NCBI RefSeq assembly: GCF_013410455.1
Contig: NZ_JACCFW010000001.1
Coordinates: 1,194,929-1,258,928 of the forward strand
Origin: Allobranchiibius huperziae
Lineage (GTDB): Bacteria > Actinomycetota > Actinomycetes > Actinomycetales > Dermatophilaceae
Reading direction: 5' to 3'
Length of the DNA stretch: 64,000 nt
Shown: piece after piece, positions 39,814 through 47,995 of the stretch
Layout: each line of letters starts with the position of its first letter
Position numbering within the stretch: the stretch's first letter is position 1
The notes under the pieces: model-generated
Seen by the model: the letters and a program-made list of their open reading frames with translations, nothing else
The model's database searches: none
What the model was told of the DNA's origin: nothing
Program-made: the position numbers and the translations under genes

Positions 39814-41097
39814 ATGACGACCACGCACACGAGCACCGCGGACGCCCGCGTACGCGCCGCGGGGGAGCGCGCCCACGCGGCGAGCCGCCGGCTCGCGCTG
39901 CTGTCGCGAGCCGAGAAGGACGCGGCGCTCATGGCGCTGGCCGACGCGGTCGTGGCGGCGAGCGACGACATCGTGCGCGCCAACGCCTCCGACCTGCGCC
40001 GCGGTGCCGAGGCCGACATGCCCCAGAGCCTGCAGGACCGCCTGCGGCTGACCTCCGGACGGGTGGAGGCCATCGCGGCCGCCCTGCGTGACCTGGCCGG
40101 ACTCGCCGACCCGGTCGGCGAGGTCGTCCGCGGCTCGACCCTGCCCAACGGTCTGCAGATCCGTCAGGTCCGGGTGCCGATGGGCGTCGTCGGGATGATC
40201 TACGAGGCCCGCCCCAACGTCACCGTCGATGCGGCCGGCCTCGGCCTGAAGAGCGGCAACGCGATGATCCTGCGCGGCGGCTCCGCGGCCGCCGACAGCA
40301 ATGCCGTCCTGGTGGCGACGATGCGGCGCGCCCTGGAGGAACGCGACCTCCCGGCGGATGCGGTGCAGTTGCTCTCCGGCGGCCGCGACGAGGTCACCGC
40401 GCTGATCACAGCACGCGGGCTGGTCGATCTGGTCATCCCGCGTGGTGGCGCGGACCTGATCCGGACGGTGGTCCTCGGCGCGACGGTGCCGGTGATCGAG
40501 ACGGGCATCGGCAACTGCCACGTGTACGTCGATGCCGGCGCCGACGCGGTGATGGCCCGCGACATCGCCTTCAACGCCAAGACCCAGCGGCCCAGCGTCT
40601 GCAACGCCGCCGAGTCGCTGCTCGTGCACCGCGACGCGGCGGGCGCTGTACTCCCAGGGCTCCTGGCGGACCTGCACGACGCGGGGGTGGTCCTGGACCT
40701 CGACGCGCGCGCTGCGGCGTACGCCGACCGGTCCGGCACGCCGTACCGCGCGGTGACCGAGCAGGCCTGGGCGGCGGAGTTCCACGGGCTGGAGATGAGT
40801 GTGGGAGTGCTCGACTCGCTCGAGGACGCGATCGCGCACATCGACCGCTACGGCACCGGTCACACCGAGGTCATCGTCACCGAGGACCGGGCGAGGGCCC
40901 GGCAGTTCGTCGCACAGGTGGACGCCGCGGTGGTCATGGTGAACGCGTCGAGCCGTTTCACCGACGGCGGGGAGTTCGGCTTCGGCGCCGAGATCGGCAT
41001 CTCCACCCAGAAGCTGCACGCCCGCGGCCCGATGGCGCTGCAGGAGCTGACCAGCACCAAATGGGTCGTCGAGGGCGACGGACAGATCCGGCGCTAG
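39814..41097 (+). CDS. proA: Gamma-glutamyl phosphate reductase
   Basis: Second enzyme of proline synthesis, giving glutamate semialdehyde with NADPH. 427 residues of the aldehyde dehydrogenase superfamily: [26 protein letters not shown]-type [12 protein letters not shown], the catalytic Cys region [18 protein letters not shown] and [22 protein letters not shown]. The TAG stop overlaps the stop of a convergent glycosyltransferase gene by four bases (CTAG). Confidence 0.96.
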   Translation: MTTTHTSTADARVRAAGERAHAASRRLALLSRAEKDAALMALADAVVAASDDIVRANASDLRRGAEADMPQSLQDRLRLTSGRVEAIAAALRDLAGLADPVGEVVRGSTLPNGLQIRQVRVPMGVVGMIYEARPNVTVDAAGLGLKSGNAMILRGGSAAADSNAVLVATMRRALEERDLPADAVQLLSGGRDEVTALITARGLVDLVIPRGGADLIRTVVLGATVPVIETGIGNCHVYVDAGADAVMARDIAFNAKTQRPSVCNAAESLLVHRDAAGAVLPGLLADLHDAGVVLDLDARAAAYADRSGTPYRAVTEQAWAAEFHGLEMSVGVLDSLEDAIAHIDRYGTGHTEVIVTEDRARARQFVAQVDAAVVMVNASSRFTDGGEFGFGAEIGISTQKLHARGPMALQELTSTKWVVEGDGQIRR

Positions 41098-42110
41098 AAC
41101 TCCGCGGACGGGTGACGCGTCGCCGTCTCCGAGGGGAGCAGCGCCTCCCCGGACGTCGGCCCGGAGCGGCCGCCCTGGTCCGCGATGAGCGAGTCGTACG
41201 CGACGTAGTACGTCGGCCGGCCCTGCAGGCTCGCGTGGATGCGTCCGACGTACTCCCCGAGGATGCCCAGGCACAGCAGCTGCAGGCCGGCGAAACCGGC
41301 CACGATGACCACGGTCGAGGGCCACCCCGAGACGGCGTCACCCTCCAGCTTGCGGACCACGGCGAGCACCAGCATCGCGAAGGCGAGCACGAAGCCGCTC
41401 AACCCGAACCAGGTGGCGAAGCGCAGGGGGGCCTGGGAGAAGCCGGTGATGGAGTCGAGCGTCAATCGGAGCATCTTGCCGAGCGGGTACTTCGAGCTGC
41501 CCGCCGCGCGCTCGTCGCGCCGGTAGCCGACCGATGCGGAGGGGAAGCCCAGCGTCGGCACGACGAGGCGGATGACCCGGCCGTGGGAGGGCAGCGCGTT
41601 CACCGCGTCGACCGTGGCGCGCGACATCATCCGGAAGTCGCCGGCGTCCACGGGAGCATCGACACCGGAGATGCGGCGCATGGTGCGGTAGAAGAGTTTG
41701 GCGGTGCCGCGCTTGAAGGCGGTGTCGGTGCTGCGGTCGGTGCGCACGCCGTAGATGACGTCGACCCGTTCACGACGTCCTACGTCGAGCATCTCGGCGA
41801 TGACCTCGGGCGGATCCTGCAGATCGGCATCGATGGTGACCATCCAGTCGCCCCGCGCGGCGACCAGCCCGGCCGAGATCGCCGCCTGGTGCCCGGAGTT
41901 GGTGCGTAGGCGCAGCACCCGCAGCTCCGGCCAGGTCCGCTTCATCCTCTGCAGCGTCGCGGCGGTGAGGTCACCAGACCCGTCGTCCACGGCGACCACC
42001 TCGTACGTCGCGCCGATCCGGTCGAGCACCGGCCGCAGCCTCTCGACGAACAGCGGGAGGACCGCCTCCTCATTGAACATCGGGACGACGACGGACAGCT
42101 CGACTCTCAT
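41094..42110 (-). CDS. GtrB/DPM1-type membrane glycosyltransferase
   Basis: A 338-residue family 2 enzyme that most likely moves a sugar to polyprenyl phosphate. GT-A domain with [36 protein letters not shown] in [13 protein letters not shown] and [23 protein letters not shown]. Two membrane helices near the C-terminus ([18 protein letters not shown] and [18 protein letters not shown]) followed by the [19 protein letters not shown] tail typical of GtrB proteins. It faces proA tail to tail. TACTCT nine bases before its ATG may be a -10 box. Confidence 0.9.
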   Translation of the reverse strand: MRVELSVVVPMFNEEAVLPLFVERLRPVLDRIGATYEVVAVDDGSGDLTAATLQRMKRTWPELRVLRLRTNSGHQAAISAGLVAARGDWMVTIDADLQDPPEVIAEMLDVGRRERVDVIYGVRTDRSTDTAFKRGTAKLFYRTMRRISGVDAPVDAGDFRMMSRATVDAVNALPSHGRVIRLVVPTLGFPSASVGYRRDERAAGSSKYPLGKMLRLTLDSITGFSQAPLRFATWFGLSGFVLAFAMLVLAVVRKLEGDAVSGWPSTVVIVAGFAGLQLLCLGILGEYVGRIHASLQGRPTYYVAYDSLIADQGGRSGPTSGEALLPSETATRHPSAEF

Positions 42111-42172
42111 GGCAGGGTCAGAGTATCCGGCGCGGCTGCGGGATTGCTGAGCTAACCGGCTACGCTGCGGCT

Positions 42173-42367
42173 ATGAAATCCTCGCTCGTCTCCTTCGCGA
42201 CGGACGACTCGGTGCCCGCGCTCAAAGAGCACGAACTGCCGATGGCGCACCTGGCCTACGGGGCCATCGCGTTCTGTGTCTTCCTGGCGCTCCTCGCGGT
42301 GCTGTGGTCCTTCCGCAACACCGCCGGCAAGCCGCGCTCGCAGGCCGGTCGGAAGATCGACCACTGA
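42173..42367 (+). CDS. Small single-span membrane protein
   Basis: A 64-residue protein with one predicted helix ([21 protein letters not shown], about 26-46) and a basic tail. TACGCT at 42161-42166 ends six bases before the ATG, so it looks like the first gene of a leaderless transcript into nadD; its TGA stop overlaps the proposed nadD start. No function recognised. Confidence 0.72.
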   Translation: MKSSLVSFATDDSVPALKEHELPMAHLAYGAIAFCVFLALLAVLWSFRNTAGKPRSQAGRKIDH

Positions 42368-42972
42368 CCATCCGGCTCGGGGTGATGGGCGGCACGTTCG
42401 ACCCCATCCACCACGGCCACCTGGTCGCCGCCAGCGAGGTCCAGACCCTTCTCGGACTGGACGAGGTGGTCTTCGTGCCCACCGGTCAGCCCTGGCAGAA
42501 GGCCAACCAGCGGGTGACGCCTGCTGAGCACCGGTACCTCATGACGGTGATCGCGACAGCGTCCAACCCCAGGTTCAGTGTCAGCCGGGTCGACATCGAC
42601 CGGGAGGGCCCGACGTACACCCTGGACACGCTGAAGGACCTGCAGCGCCAGCGCCCGGACGCCGAGCTCTTCTTCATCACCGGCGCCGACGCGTTGTCGC
42701 AGATCCTGTCCTGGCGCGGGGTCGATCAGATGTGGGACATGGCCCAGTTCATCGGGGTCACCCGGCCGGGGCACCTGCTCTCGGACGCGGGGCTTCCGCG
42801 GGAACGGGTGATCCTGAAGGAGATCCCGGCCATGGCCATCAGCTCCACCGACTGCCGGCGACGGGTCCAGTCGGGTCAACCCGTCTGGTACCTCGTGCCG
42901 GACGGCGTCGTGCAGTACATCGGGAAGTACAACCTCTACCGGCCAGGTGCCGGTGAGATCAGGGAGGACTGA
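42364..42972 (+). CDS. nadD: Nicotinate-nucleotide adenylyltransferase, non-standard start
   Basis: Makes deamido-NAD. Conserved sequence begins [22 protein letters not shown] with the HxGH nucleotide motif, and continues [24 protein letters not shown] and [24 protein letters not shown]. No standard start fits: GTG 42304 adds 26 unrelated residues read through the upstream gene, while GTG 42382 and ATG 42385 cut off the first strand. CTG 42364 lies eight bases after GGAAG (42351-42355), overlaps the upstream stop as CTGA and gives 202 residues; I use it provisionally. ATC 42370 stands where the family often has Met. Confidence 0.88.
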   Translation: MTIRLGVMGGTFDPIHHGHLVAASEVQTLLGLDEVVFVPTGQPWQKANQRVTPAEHRYLMTVIATASNPRFSVSRVDIDREGPTYTLDTLKDLQRQRPDAELFFITGADALSQILSWRGVDQMWDMAQFIGVTRPGHLLSDAGLPRERVILKEIPAMAISSTDCRRRVQSGQPVWYLVPDGVVQYIGKYNLYRPGAGEIRED

Positions 42973-43329
42973 GTGGCTGCCACGCAGCAGGCCGTCGATC
43001 TGGCTAAGGCCGCCGCCGCGGCCGCGGACGACAAACTTGCGACCTCGGTCATCGCGATCGACGTGAGCGACCAACTGGCCCTCACCGACGTCTTCGTCGT
43101 GGCCGCGGCCGGGAACGAACGGCAGATCGCCGCCATCGTCGACGGAGTGCTCGAACGCCTGCACACCCTCGGCGTCAAGCCGATCCGGCGTGAGGGTCAG
43201 CGCGAGGACCGCTGGGTGCTGCTGGACTTCGGCGACATCGTCGTGCACGTGCAGCACGAGGAGGAGCGCGACTTCTACGCGCTCGACCGACTGTGGCGTG
43301 ACTGTCCGGTGATCGAGCTCGGGGCATGA
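42973..43329 (+). CDS. rsfS: Ribosomal silencing factor RsfS
   Basis: 118 residues of the RsfS/DUF143 family, which bind L14 and block subunit joining in starvation. Motifs: DKLATSVIAIDVSDQLALTDVFVVAAAGNERQI, REGQREDRWVLLDFGDIVVHVQHEEERDFYALDRLW. GTG directly after the nadD stop. Ends with an ATGA overlap on the phosphatase gene. Confidence 0.95.
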   Translation: MAATQQAVDLAKAAAAAADDKLATSVIAIDVSDQLALTDVFVVAAAGNERQIAAIVDGVLERLHTLGVKPIRREGQREDRWVLLDFGDIVVHVQHEEERDFYALDRLWRDCPVIELGA

Positions 43330-43988
43330 GCACCACCGCCGGTGGGGAGTCCACGGACTCCCGGGCGGCGGAGGCGGTCCCACCCCGCCGCATCATCGTG
43401 CTGCGGCACGGGCAGACCACCTTCAACGCCGCCGGCATCTGGCAGGGACGGCTGGATGCGCCGCTGTCCGACCTCGGCCGGCAGCAGGCGCAGGAGGCAG
43501 CGGCAGCGCTCACGGCGTACGGCATCGACGTGATCTACACCTCCGACCTCTCGCGGGCCCTCGACACCGCTCGGGCCCTCGGCGCGGCCGTCGGGATCGA
43601 CCCGGTCTGCGACGCGCGGCTGCGCGAGATCGATGTCGGGGAGTGGGCCGGCATGACGACCACCGAGGTCACCGAGCAGTTCCCCGACGAGCAGGCGGCC
43701 ATCACGGCCGGTGACGACCTGCGACGCGGCCGCACCGGCGAGTCGGTCGCCCACGTGGCGACGCGTGTCGACGCCTTCATCGAGGATGTCGTCTCGACGC
43801 TCCCACCCGGCGCGACCATGGCCGTCGTCTCGCACGGTGTCACCGGCCGCGCGCTGGCCGCGCAGCTGGTCGGCATGCAGCAGGGCGTCGCGTGGCACTG
43901 CCTGGGCGGCCTGTTCAACTGCCACTGGGCGCAACTCGTCGAGCACCGCTCCGGGTGGCGCATCGAAGGCTGGAACGCCGACCGATGA
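43326..43988 (+). CDS. Histidine phosphatase, possible glucosyl-3-phosphoglycerate phosphatase
   Basis: A 220-residue phosphoglycerate-mutase-like phosphatase: catalytic IIVLRHGQTTFNAAGIWQGRLDAPLS, TSDLSRALDTARALG, EIDVGEWAGM and the second His in MAVVSHGVTGRAL. In Mycobacterium tuberculosis the gene in the same place after nadD and rsfS encodes GpgP, which makes glucosylglycerate; by synteny this may be the same, but no gpgS is in the window and the fold is shared with many phosphatases. Confidence 0.88.
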   Translation: MSTTAGGESTDSRAAEAVPPRRIIVLRHGQTTFNAAGIWQGRLDAPLSDLGRQQAQEAAAALTAYGIDVIYTSDLSRALDTARALGAAVGIDPVCDARLREIDVGEWAGMTTTEVTEQFPDEQAAITAGDDLRRGRTGESVAHVATRVDAFIEDVVSTLPPGATMAVVSHGVTGRALAAQLVGMQQGVAWHCLGGLFNCHWAQLVEHRSGWRIEGWNADR

Positions 43989-44503
43989 GCGATCAGCCGA
44001 CGAAGTCGCGCAGACACTTCACCCCGCAACGGCTGAACCGGCTGCTCAACCTGTGGCCGCCGATGCTCGGCGCGGGGATCCGGGTGCAGGAGATCAACGA
44101 CGATTGGACCCGGGCGCGGGTCAAGCTCGTGCTCACCCGGATCAACCGCAACCAGCACGGGACGGCCTTCGGCGGCTCCATCGGCGCGATGACCGACGCG
44201 TTCTACGCGCTGCTGCTCATGCACCAGCTCGGCAAGGACTACAAGGTCTGGGACCAGGCCGCGCAGCTGGAGTACGTCTCACCGGGCACCGGGACGGTCT
44301 ACGGAGTGTTCGAGGTGCCGACCTCGGTCGCCGCACAGATCCGTGAGCGCTGTGACGCGGGGGAGAAGGTGCTGCACTGGTTCGAGGTCGACCTGACCCT
44401 CGCCGACGGCACCGTCGTCGCCCGTGCGCGCCGTCAGGTCTACGCGCGCAAGAAGCGCGAGGCGATGGAGCGGGACACGCCAGAAGGGGTTGGATCGGCT
44501 TGA
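43985..44503 (+). CDS. DUF4442 hotdog-fold thioesterase-like protein
   Basis: A 172-residue protein with the hotdog fold of PaaI-type thioesterases. FTPQRLNRLLNLWPPMLGAGIRV is the DUF4442 start, NRNQHGTAFGGSIGAMTDAFYALLL corresponds to the NHxxxxFGGxxxxxxD active-site helix, and VEYVSPGTGTVYGVFEVP follows in similar form (QLEYVSPGTG). It likely hydrolyses an acyl-CoA, unproven. ATGA overlap with the phosphatase; last gene of the nadD unit. Confidence 0.82.
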   Translation: MSDQPTKSRRHFTPQRLNRLLNLWPPMLGAGIRVQEINDDWTRARVKLVLTRINRNQHGTAFGGSIGAMTDAFYALLLMHQLGKDYKVWDQAAQLEYVSPGTGTVYGVFEVPTSVAAQIRERCDAGEKVLHWFEVDLTLADGTVVARARRQVYARKKREAMERDTPEGVGSA

Positions 44504-44514
44504 TACGACGCCGA

Positions 44515-44544
44515 TTTGGCTCGCGCTGAGGCGCCGGATAGAGT
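44515..44544 (+). promoter_or_regulatory. Promoter of tRNA-Ala
   Basis: TTGGCT (44515-44520) and TAGAGT (44539-44544) with an 18-bp spacer. A perfect 16-bp palindrome GTCCACCGCGGTGGAC (44554-44569) lies between the expected start site and the tRNA and may be a processing or end-of-operon structure. Confidence 0.6.
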
Positions 44545-44572
44545 GTGCCGGTCGTCCACCGCGGTGGACCAC

Positions 44573-44645
44573 GGGGCTGTGGCGCAGTTGGTAGCGCACT
44601 TCCATGGCATGGAAGGGGTCAGGGGTTCGAATCCCCTCAGCTCCA
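44573..44645 (+). tRNA. tRNA-Ala (GGC)
   Basis: 73 bases fold as a full cloverleaf: acceptor GGGGCTG/CAGCTCC, D stem GCGC/GCGC, anticodon stem CTTCC/GGAAG with loop ATGGCAT (anticodon GGC), and T stem AGGGG/CCCCT with TTCGAAT. Discriminator base A; CCA is not encoded. Reads GCC/GCU alanine codons. Confidence 0.98.
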
Positions 44646-44655
44646 CTTCACACAC

Positions 44656-44689
44656 GAGAAGTCCCGGACCACGTGGTCCGGGACTTCTC
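44656..44689. terminator. Terminator shared by tRNA-Ala and the convergent DUF4242 gene
   Basis: A perfect 34-bp palindrome: GAGAAGTCCCGGACCAC (44656-44672) and its exact complement (44673-44689). It lies 10 bases after the tRNA and 12 before the DUF4242 stop, so it can serve both strands. No T tract. Confidence 0.85.
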
Positions 44690-44701
44690 TCGTGCGGGAG
44701 G

Positions 44702-44953
44702 CTATTCGCCCTCGTGCACCTCGTACACGTCGTCGGCGACCAGGCCATGAGCCTCGCGGTGCACCGTCGATGCGGCCTCCGCCGACGGCGCGTCGACGAG
44801 GCAGAAGATCTTGCCCTGCTTCTCATCGACCCAGTAGCGCAGGTACTTCACGTCGTGCTCGTCCTGGGCCGCGAGGTCGGCGGCGTGGGCCTTCGCCACG
44901 TCCTCGACGCTCACGCCGCCGTCGATCGAGTGGACATCCATGAATCGAGGCAT
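44702..44953 (-). CDS. DUF4242 protein
   Basis: An 83-residue ferredoxin-like alpha-beta protein (MPRFMDVHSIDGGVSVEDVAKAHAADL, VKYLRYWVDEKQGKIFCLVDAPSAEAASTVHREAHGL). This pattern with FMDVH...H...HREAHG matches DUF4242, a family of small proteins some of which bind nickel. ATG at 44953 is chosen because AGGAG (44960-44964 on the complement) lies six bases upstream; the frame stays open beyond. Monocistronic. Confidence 0.85.
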   Translation of the reverse strand: MPRFMDVHSIDGGVSVEDVAKAHAADLAAQDEHDVKYLRYWVDEKQGKIFCLVDAPSAEAASTVHREAHGLVADDVYEVHEGE

Positions 44954-45061
44954 CGGTGACTCCTTGAGATGGTTCCGGAGCATCCAACGTACGACGGCGT
45001 GGCGCACCATCGACCCCTCCATCAGCACAGGTCCGGCCAGGCGGTGGTCAGTGACCTGCAC

Positions 45062-46093
45062 TCAGGCGGCGGTGCGTTCCTCGATGGGGCGTCGGCGCAG
45101 CCTCGGGTCCACGAGGGCAGGTGGGTTGAAGCTCATCTGCAGGTGGCCGACATCGGTGCCGGGCGGGACGATCTCGTCGATGCGGTCGAGGATGTCGTCG
45201 CCCAGCCCGATCTCGGCGCCGGCGAGGGAGTCATCCAAGTGCTCGATCGTGCGTGGTCCGAGCAGGGCGGACGTCACGCCCGGGTGGGCGATCGCGAACG
45301 CCATCGCCAAATGCGTCAGCGACATACCGAATTCGTCGGCGAGCGGGATGAGCCGCTCGACGATGTCGATGCGCCGCTCGTCGCGGAGGTGCGCGTAGTA
45401 GGTGCCGCTGCGGGTGAGCTCAGATTCTCGGCCCTTGCGAACGCGGCCGGTCAGTAATCCCTGCGCAAGAGGGCTGTAGACGATGGTGCCGATGCCGTAA
45501 CGGCCCGCGACCGGAAGGACGTCGCGCTCGACCGCCCGGTTCAGGATCGAGTACGTCGGTTGTTCGCTGCGAAACCGTTGCAATCCCCGGCGTTCGGAGA
45601 TCCACTGCGCTTCGACGATCTCGGCGGCAGGGAACTTGGACGTGCCGATCGCGCGTACCTTCCCGGCCTGCACAAGGTCCGTGAGCGCGGCCAGCGTCTC
45701 CTCGAGGTCGGACGCGGCGTCGAGGTAGTGGTACTGGTAGAGGTCGATGTAGTCGGTCTGCAGTCTGCGCAGCGAGTTCTCGACGGCGGCAAGGATCCAG
45801 CGGCGCGACCCGCCTCGGCGGTTCGGGTCGTCCCCGCCCATGGGGTTGGAGAATTTGGTGGCGAGCACGACGTTGTCGCGCCGCGCCTTGATCGCCTTAC
45901 CGACGATCTCCTCGGACTCACCGAGGGAGTACACGTCGGCTGTATCGATGAGGTTGATGCCGGCATCGAGGGCAGCGTGGACGATTCGGATCGAGTCGTC
46001 ATGGTCGGCGTTGCTCATCGCGCCGAAGTTCATGGCGCCAAGGGCGTACGGGCTGACCTTGATACCGGTCCTTCCGAGTGAGCGGTAATGCAT
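45062..46093 (-). CDS. Aldo/keto reductase
   Basis: A 343-residue NADPH-dependent TIM-barrel reductase. Catalytic residues: Asp and Tyr in LIDTADVYSLGESEEIVGKA, Lys in VLATKFSNP, His in YIDLYQYHYLD. The start ATG 46093 has AGGAG six to ten bases upstream; a longer open frame to 46132 lacks homology. The gap to a divergent TetR gene holds two operators, so it is very probably repressed by that regulator and induced by a reactive carbonyl or related compound. Of the YajO/YhdN-like soluble branch. Confidence 0.92.
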   Translation of the reverse strand: MHYRSLGRTGIKVSPYALGAMNFGAMSNADHDDSIRIVHAALDAGINLIDTADVYSLGESEEIVGKAIKARRDNVVLATKFSNPMGGDDPNRRGGSRRWILAAVENSLRRLQTDYIDLYQYHYLDAASDLEETLAALTDLVQAGKVRAIGTSKFPAAEIVEAQWISERRGLQRFRSEQPTYSILNRAVERDVLPVAGRYGIGTIVYSPLAQGLLTGRVRKGRESELTRSGTYYAHLRDERRIDIVERLIPLADEFGMSLTHLAMAFAIAHPGVTSALLGPRTIEHLDDSLAGAEIGLGDDILDRIDEIVPPGTDVGHLQMSFNPPALVDPRLRRRPIEERTAA

Positions 46094-46139
46094 GGCCCAT
46101 CTCCTTCCGGCACCGTAAAGTGCTAGAGACAACCTAAAT

Positions 46140-46152
46140 GGGACATCGTCCC
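46140..46152. promoter_or_regulatory. TetR operator site 1
   Basis: GGGACATCGTCCC, an inverted repeat matching the core of site 2 (GGGACANNGTCCC pattern). Its centre is about 32 bp, three helical turns, from that of site 2. TAGGAT at 46156-46161 between the sites may be the -10 box of the TetR gene. Confidence 0.75.
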
Positions 46153-46169
46153 GGATAGGATCCGAACAT

Positions 46170-46186
46170 ACGGGACAATGTCCCGT
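46170..46186. promoter_or_regulatory. TetR operator site 2
   Basis: ACGGGACAATGTCCCGT, a perfect 17-bp palindrome 20 bp upstream of the TetR-family start codon, inside the divergent promoter region. Together with site 1 it should repress both genes. Confidence 0.8.
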
Positions 46187-46205
46187 TTACGCAAGGAGTT
46201 CACCC

Positions 46206-46787
46206 GTGCCGCGTGCCGATGCGCAGCGAAACGCCGATGCATTGCTCGCTGCCGCCGAGGAGGAGTTCGCCTCCCACGGCGTCGATGTCAACGTACGCGC
46301 CATCGCCGCTCGAGCCGGCGTGGGTACGGCCACCCTGTACCGGCACTACCCGCGGCGCTCGGACCTGATCAGTGCGGTGTTCCAGCGCGAGGTGGACGTC
46401 TGCGTGAGCCAGGCGTCGCACCTTGCCGCGGCACACGACCCGGGTACGGCGGTCAGGCTCTGGATCGAGCACTACGCGCGGTTCATCGTGACCAAGCCCG
46501 GCCTTGCGGCCGCCCTGCATTTCGGCGACCCCGCCTTTCGGGAGCTGTCCGGGTACTTCCAGCGTCACCTCGGCCCGGTCCTGCAGATCCTCCTCGACGC
46601 GGCCGCTGCGGCCGGGGCCATTCGAGATGGTGTCGACCCACTGGACCTGCTGGGCGCGGTTGCGAAGCTCTGCATCCCGCCCATCGGCACACACGACGAC
46701 TCCCGCTCGGAGCGGATGGTCGCCATGCTCCTGGACGGCCTGCAATGCAGGGCAAACCCGGATCGGGCTCGGGGCCCTGCAACCTGA
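46206..46787 (+). CDS. TetR-family transcriptional regulator
   Basis: A 193-residue repressor. The N-terminal DNA-binding domain is clear: RNADALLAAAEEEFASHGVDVNVRAIAARAGVGTATLYRHYPRRSDLISAVF. The C-terminal domain (about 65-180) is of the SACE_7040-like alanine-rich type and binds an unknown ligand. GTG start follows AAGGAG (46193-46198). Divergent from the aldo/keto reductase gene with two operator palindromes between, so local auto-regulation is likely. Confidence 0.9.
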   Translation: MPRADAQRNADALLAAAEEEFASHGVDVNVRAIAARAGVGTATLYRHYPRRSDLISAVFQREVDVCVSQASHLAAAHDPGTAVRLWIEHYARFIVTKPGLAAALHFGDPAFRELSGYFQRHLGPVLQILLDAAAAAGAIRDGVDPLDLLGAVAKLCIPPIGTHDDSRSERMVAMLLDGLQCRANPDRARGPAT

Positions 46788-46802
46788 ACCTCGCTCGCAG
46801 TC

Positions 46803-47498
46803 CTATCGAGGGTCTGAGTAGCTGCCGGGGCTGTCCGGGGTCGCGGTGAAGGCCTCCGGGCGCTCGCGGGGCGCGTCGGCGAGGGCGGCGCGGACGCCGG
46901 CGACGTCGAGGTCGGTCGTGTAGACCGGGGTGCCCGGCTGCTGGCGCCACGAGTCGGCGATCGTGCCCGCGTCGACCGGGTCGAAACCGAGGGCGTCGAC
47001 CAGTTCGTGCACGACCTTCTTGGCGTCCGCGTCGTCACCCGCGATCGGCAGAGCGATGCGCCCGTCGGCGCCCTGCGGCTGGCCCTTGTCCTGCAGGTGC
47101 GCGGCGAAGATGTTGTTGAACGCCTTGATCACCTGGTGCCCGATCCGGTCCTGCACCCAGGCGCTCTCGACCGCCCCGTCCTCGATCGCGGCGATGCGCC
47201 CGTCGCGTTCGCGCGGGTAGTAGTTGCCGGTGTCGACGACCACGACGTCCGCCGGGACGTCGGCGAAGAGGCCGGCGGGCAGCGACTCGACCTTGGCCTG
47301 GGGGATGGTGACGACGATCAGGTCCTTGTCCCGTACGGCGTCCTGCACGGTGACGGCGCTCGCGCCGGTCTCCGAGGCCAGCTCCTGCAGCGTCTGCGGT
47401 CCGCGCGAGTTCGCGACCTGCACGTCGTGCCCGAGGGGCACGAGCCCGCGCACGAGGGCCCCGCCGATGTTGCCGGCTCCGATGATCCCGATCCGCAT
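46803..47498 (-). CDS. NADP(H)-dependent oxidoreductase, F420-NADP reductase-like
   Basis: A 231-residue Rossmann protein: MRIGIIGAGNIGGALVRGLVPLGHDVQVANSRGP, LIVVTIPQAKVESLP, VVVVDTGNYYPRERDG and VKAFNNI-type HQVIKAFNNIFAAHL. The family includes coenzyme F420-dependent NADP reductases (FNO) and other short NADP oxidoreductases; which cofactor it uses is not certain. Start ATG 47498 coincides with the nucleotide-binding strand. Divergent from an ArsR-type repressor gene with a palindrome between. Confidence 0.88.
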   Translation of the reverse strand: MRIGIIGAGNIGGALVRGLVPLGHDVQVANSRGPQTLQELASETGASAVTVQDAVRDKDLIVVTIPQAKVESLPAGLFADVPADVVVVDTGNYYPRERDGRIAAIEDGAVESAWVQDRIGHQVIKAFNNIFAAHLQDKGQPQGADGRIALPIAGDDADAKKVVHELVDALGFDPVDAGTIADSWRQQPGTPVYTTDLDVAGVRAALADAPRERPEAFTATPDSPGSYSDPR

Positions 47499-47515
47499 GA
47501 TGCGACCTTCCGTAG

Positions 47516-47537
47516 ATGTTCGGTGTGCTGCGAACAT
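47516..47537. promoter_or_regulatory. Probable ArsR-type operator
   Basis: ATGTTCG (47516-47522) and CGAACAT (47531-47537) form an inverted repeat with eight bases between. A third half-site CGAACAT recurs at 47569-47575, just before the regulator's start. It lies between the two divergent genes. Confidence 0.7.
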
Positions 47538-47590
47538 AGCACCGCCGTCAGGAACAGTCGACGGTCGTCGAACATGAGATGCTGAGGCGC

Positions 47591-47932
47591 ATGGCGAGCA
47601 GGAGATCCGGGCCCCTCACGCACCCCGACCAGCAGGACATCGACCTGTCGCGGGTGATGGCGGCGTTGAGCGACCCCGTGCGGCTGGGCATCGTCTCGGC
47701 GCTGGACGGCATCGACCGCGGGGTGCCCTGCTGCTCGCTGGAACTGCCCGTCGGCAAGTCGACCGCCAGCCACCACTTCCGCGTGCTGCGTGAGGCCGGC
47801 GTGCTCCTGCAGTCCGACGAGGGCACCCGCAGGATGAACCAGGTACGCCGCGCCGATCTGGACGCCCGCTTCCCCGGACTGCTCGACCTGGCGCTCGCGC
47901 ACGGCCGGGAGGCGCCGGTGCAGGTGCGCTGA
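47591..47932 (+). CDS. ArsR-family transcriptional regulator
   Basis: A 113-residue winged-helix repressor: DLSRVMAALSDPVRLGIVSALDG, PVGKSTASHHFRVLREAGVLLQSDEGTRRMNQVRRADLDARFPGLL. No CxC metal motif in the recognition helix region, though CCSLEL carries a Cys pair, so the inducer may be a thiol-reactive compound rather than a metal. ATG 47579 is also in frame and would add four residues. Controls, by position, the divergent oxidoreductase. Confidence 0.9.
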   Translation: MASRRSGPLTHPDQQDIDLSRVMAALSDPVRLGIVSALDGIDRGVPCCSLELPVGKSTASHHFRVLREAGVLLQSDEGTRRMNQVRRADLDARFPGLLDLALAHGREAPVQVR

Positions 47933-47934
47933 AA

Positions 47935-47974
47935 ACGCCTCGGGCACACAGCGATCGCTGTGTGCCCGAGGCGT
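47935..47974. terminator. Bidirectional terminator between ArsR and acyl-CoA dehydrogenase genes
   Basis: A perfect 40-bp palindrome: ACGCCTCGGGCACACAGCGA (47935-47954) and its complement (47955-47974). It starts two bases after the ArsR stop and ends 21 before the stop of the convergent gene. No T tract. Confidence 0.85.
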
Positions 47975-47995
47975 CGTCGATGTGCTCTGCCGAGG

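Noticed and set aside
44554-44689. tRNA-Ala flanked by palindromes as an integration site of a mobile element
   Set aside because: No integrase, no direct repeat of the tRNA 3' end, and ordinary genes on both sides; the palindromes fit promoter-proximal and terminator roles.
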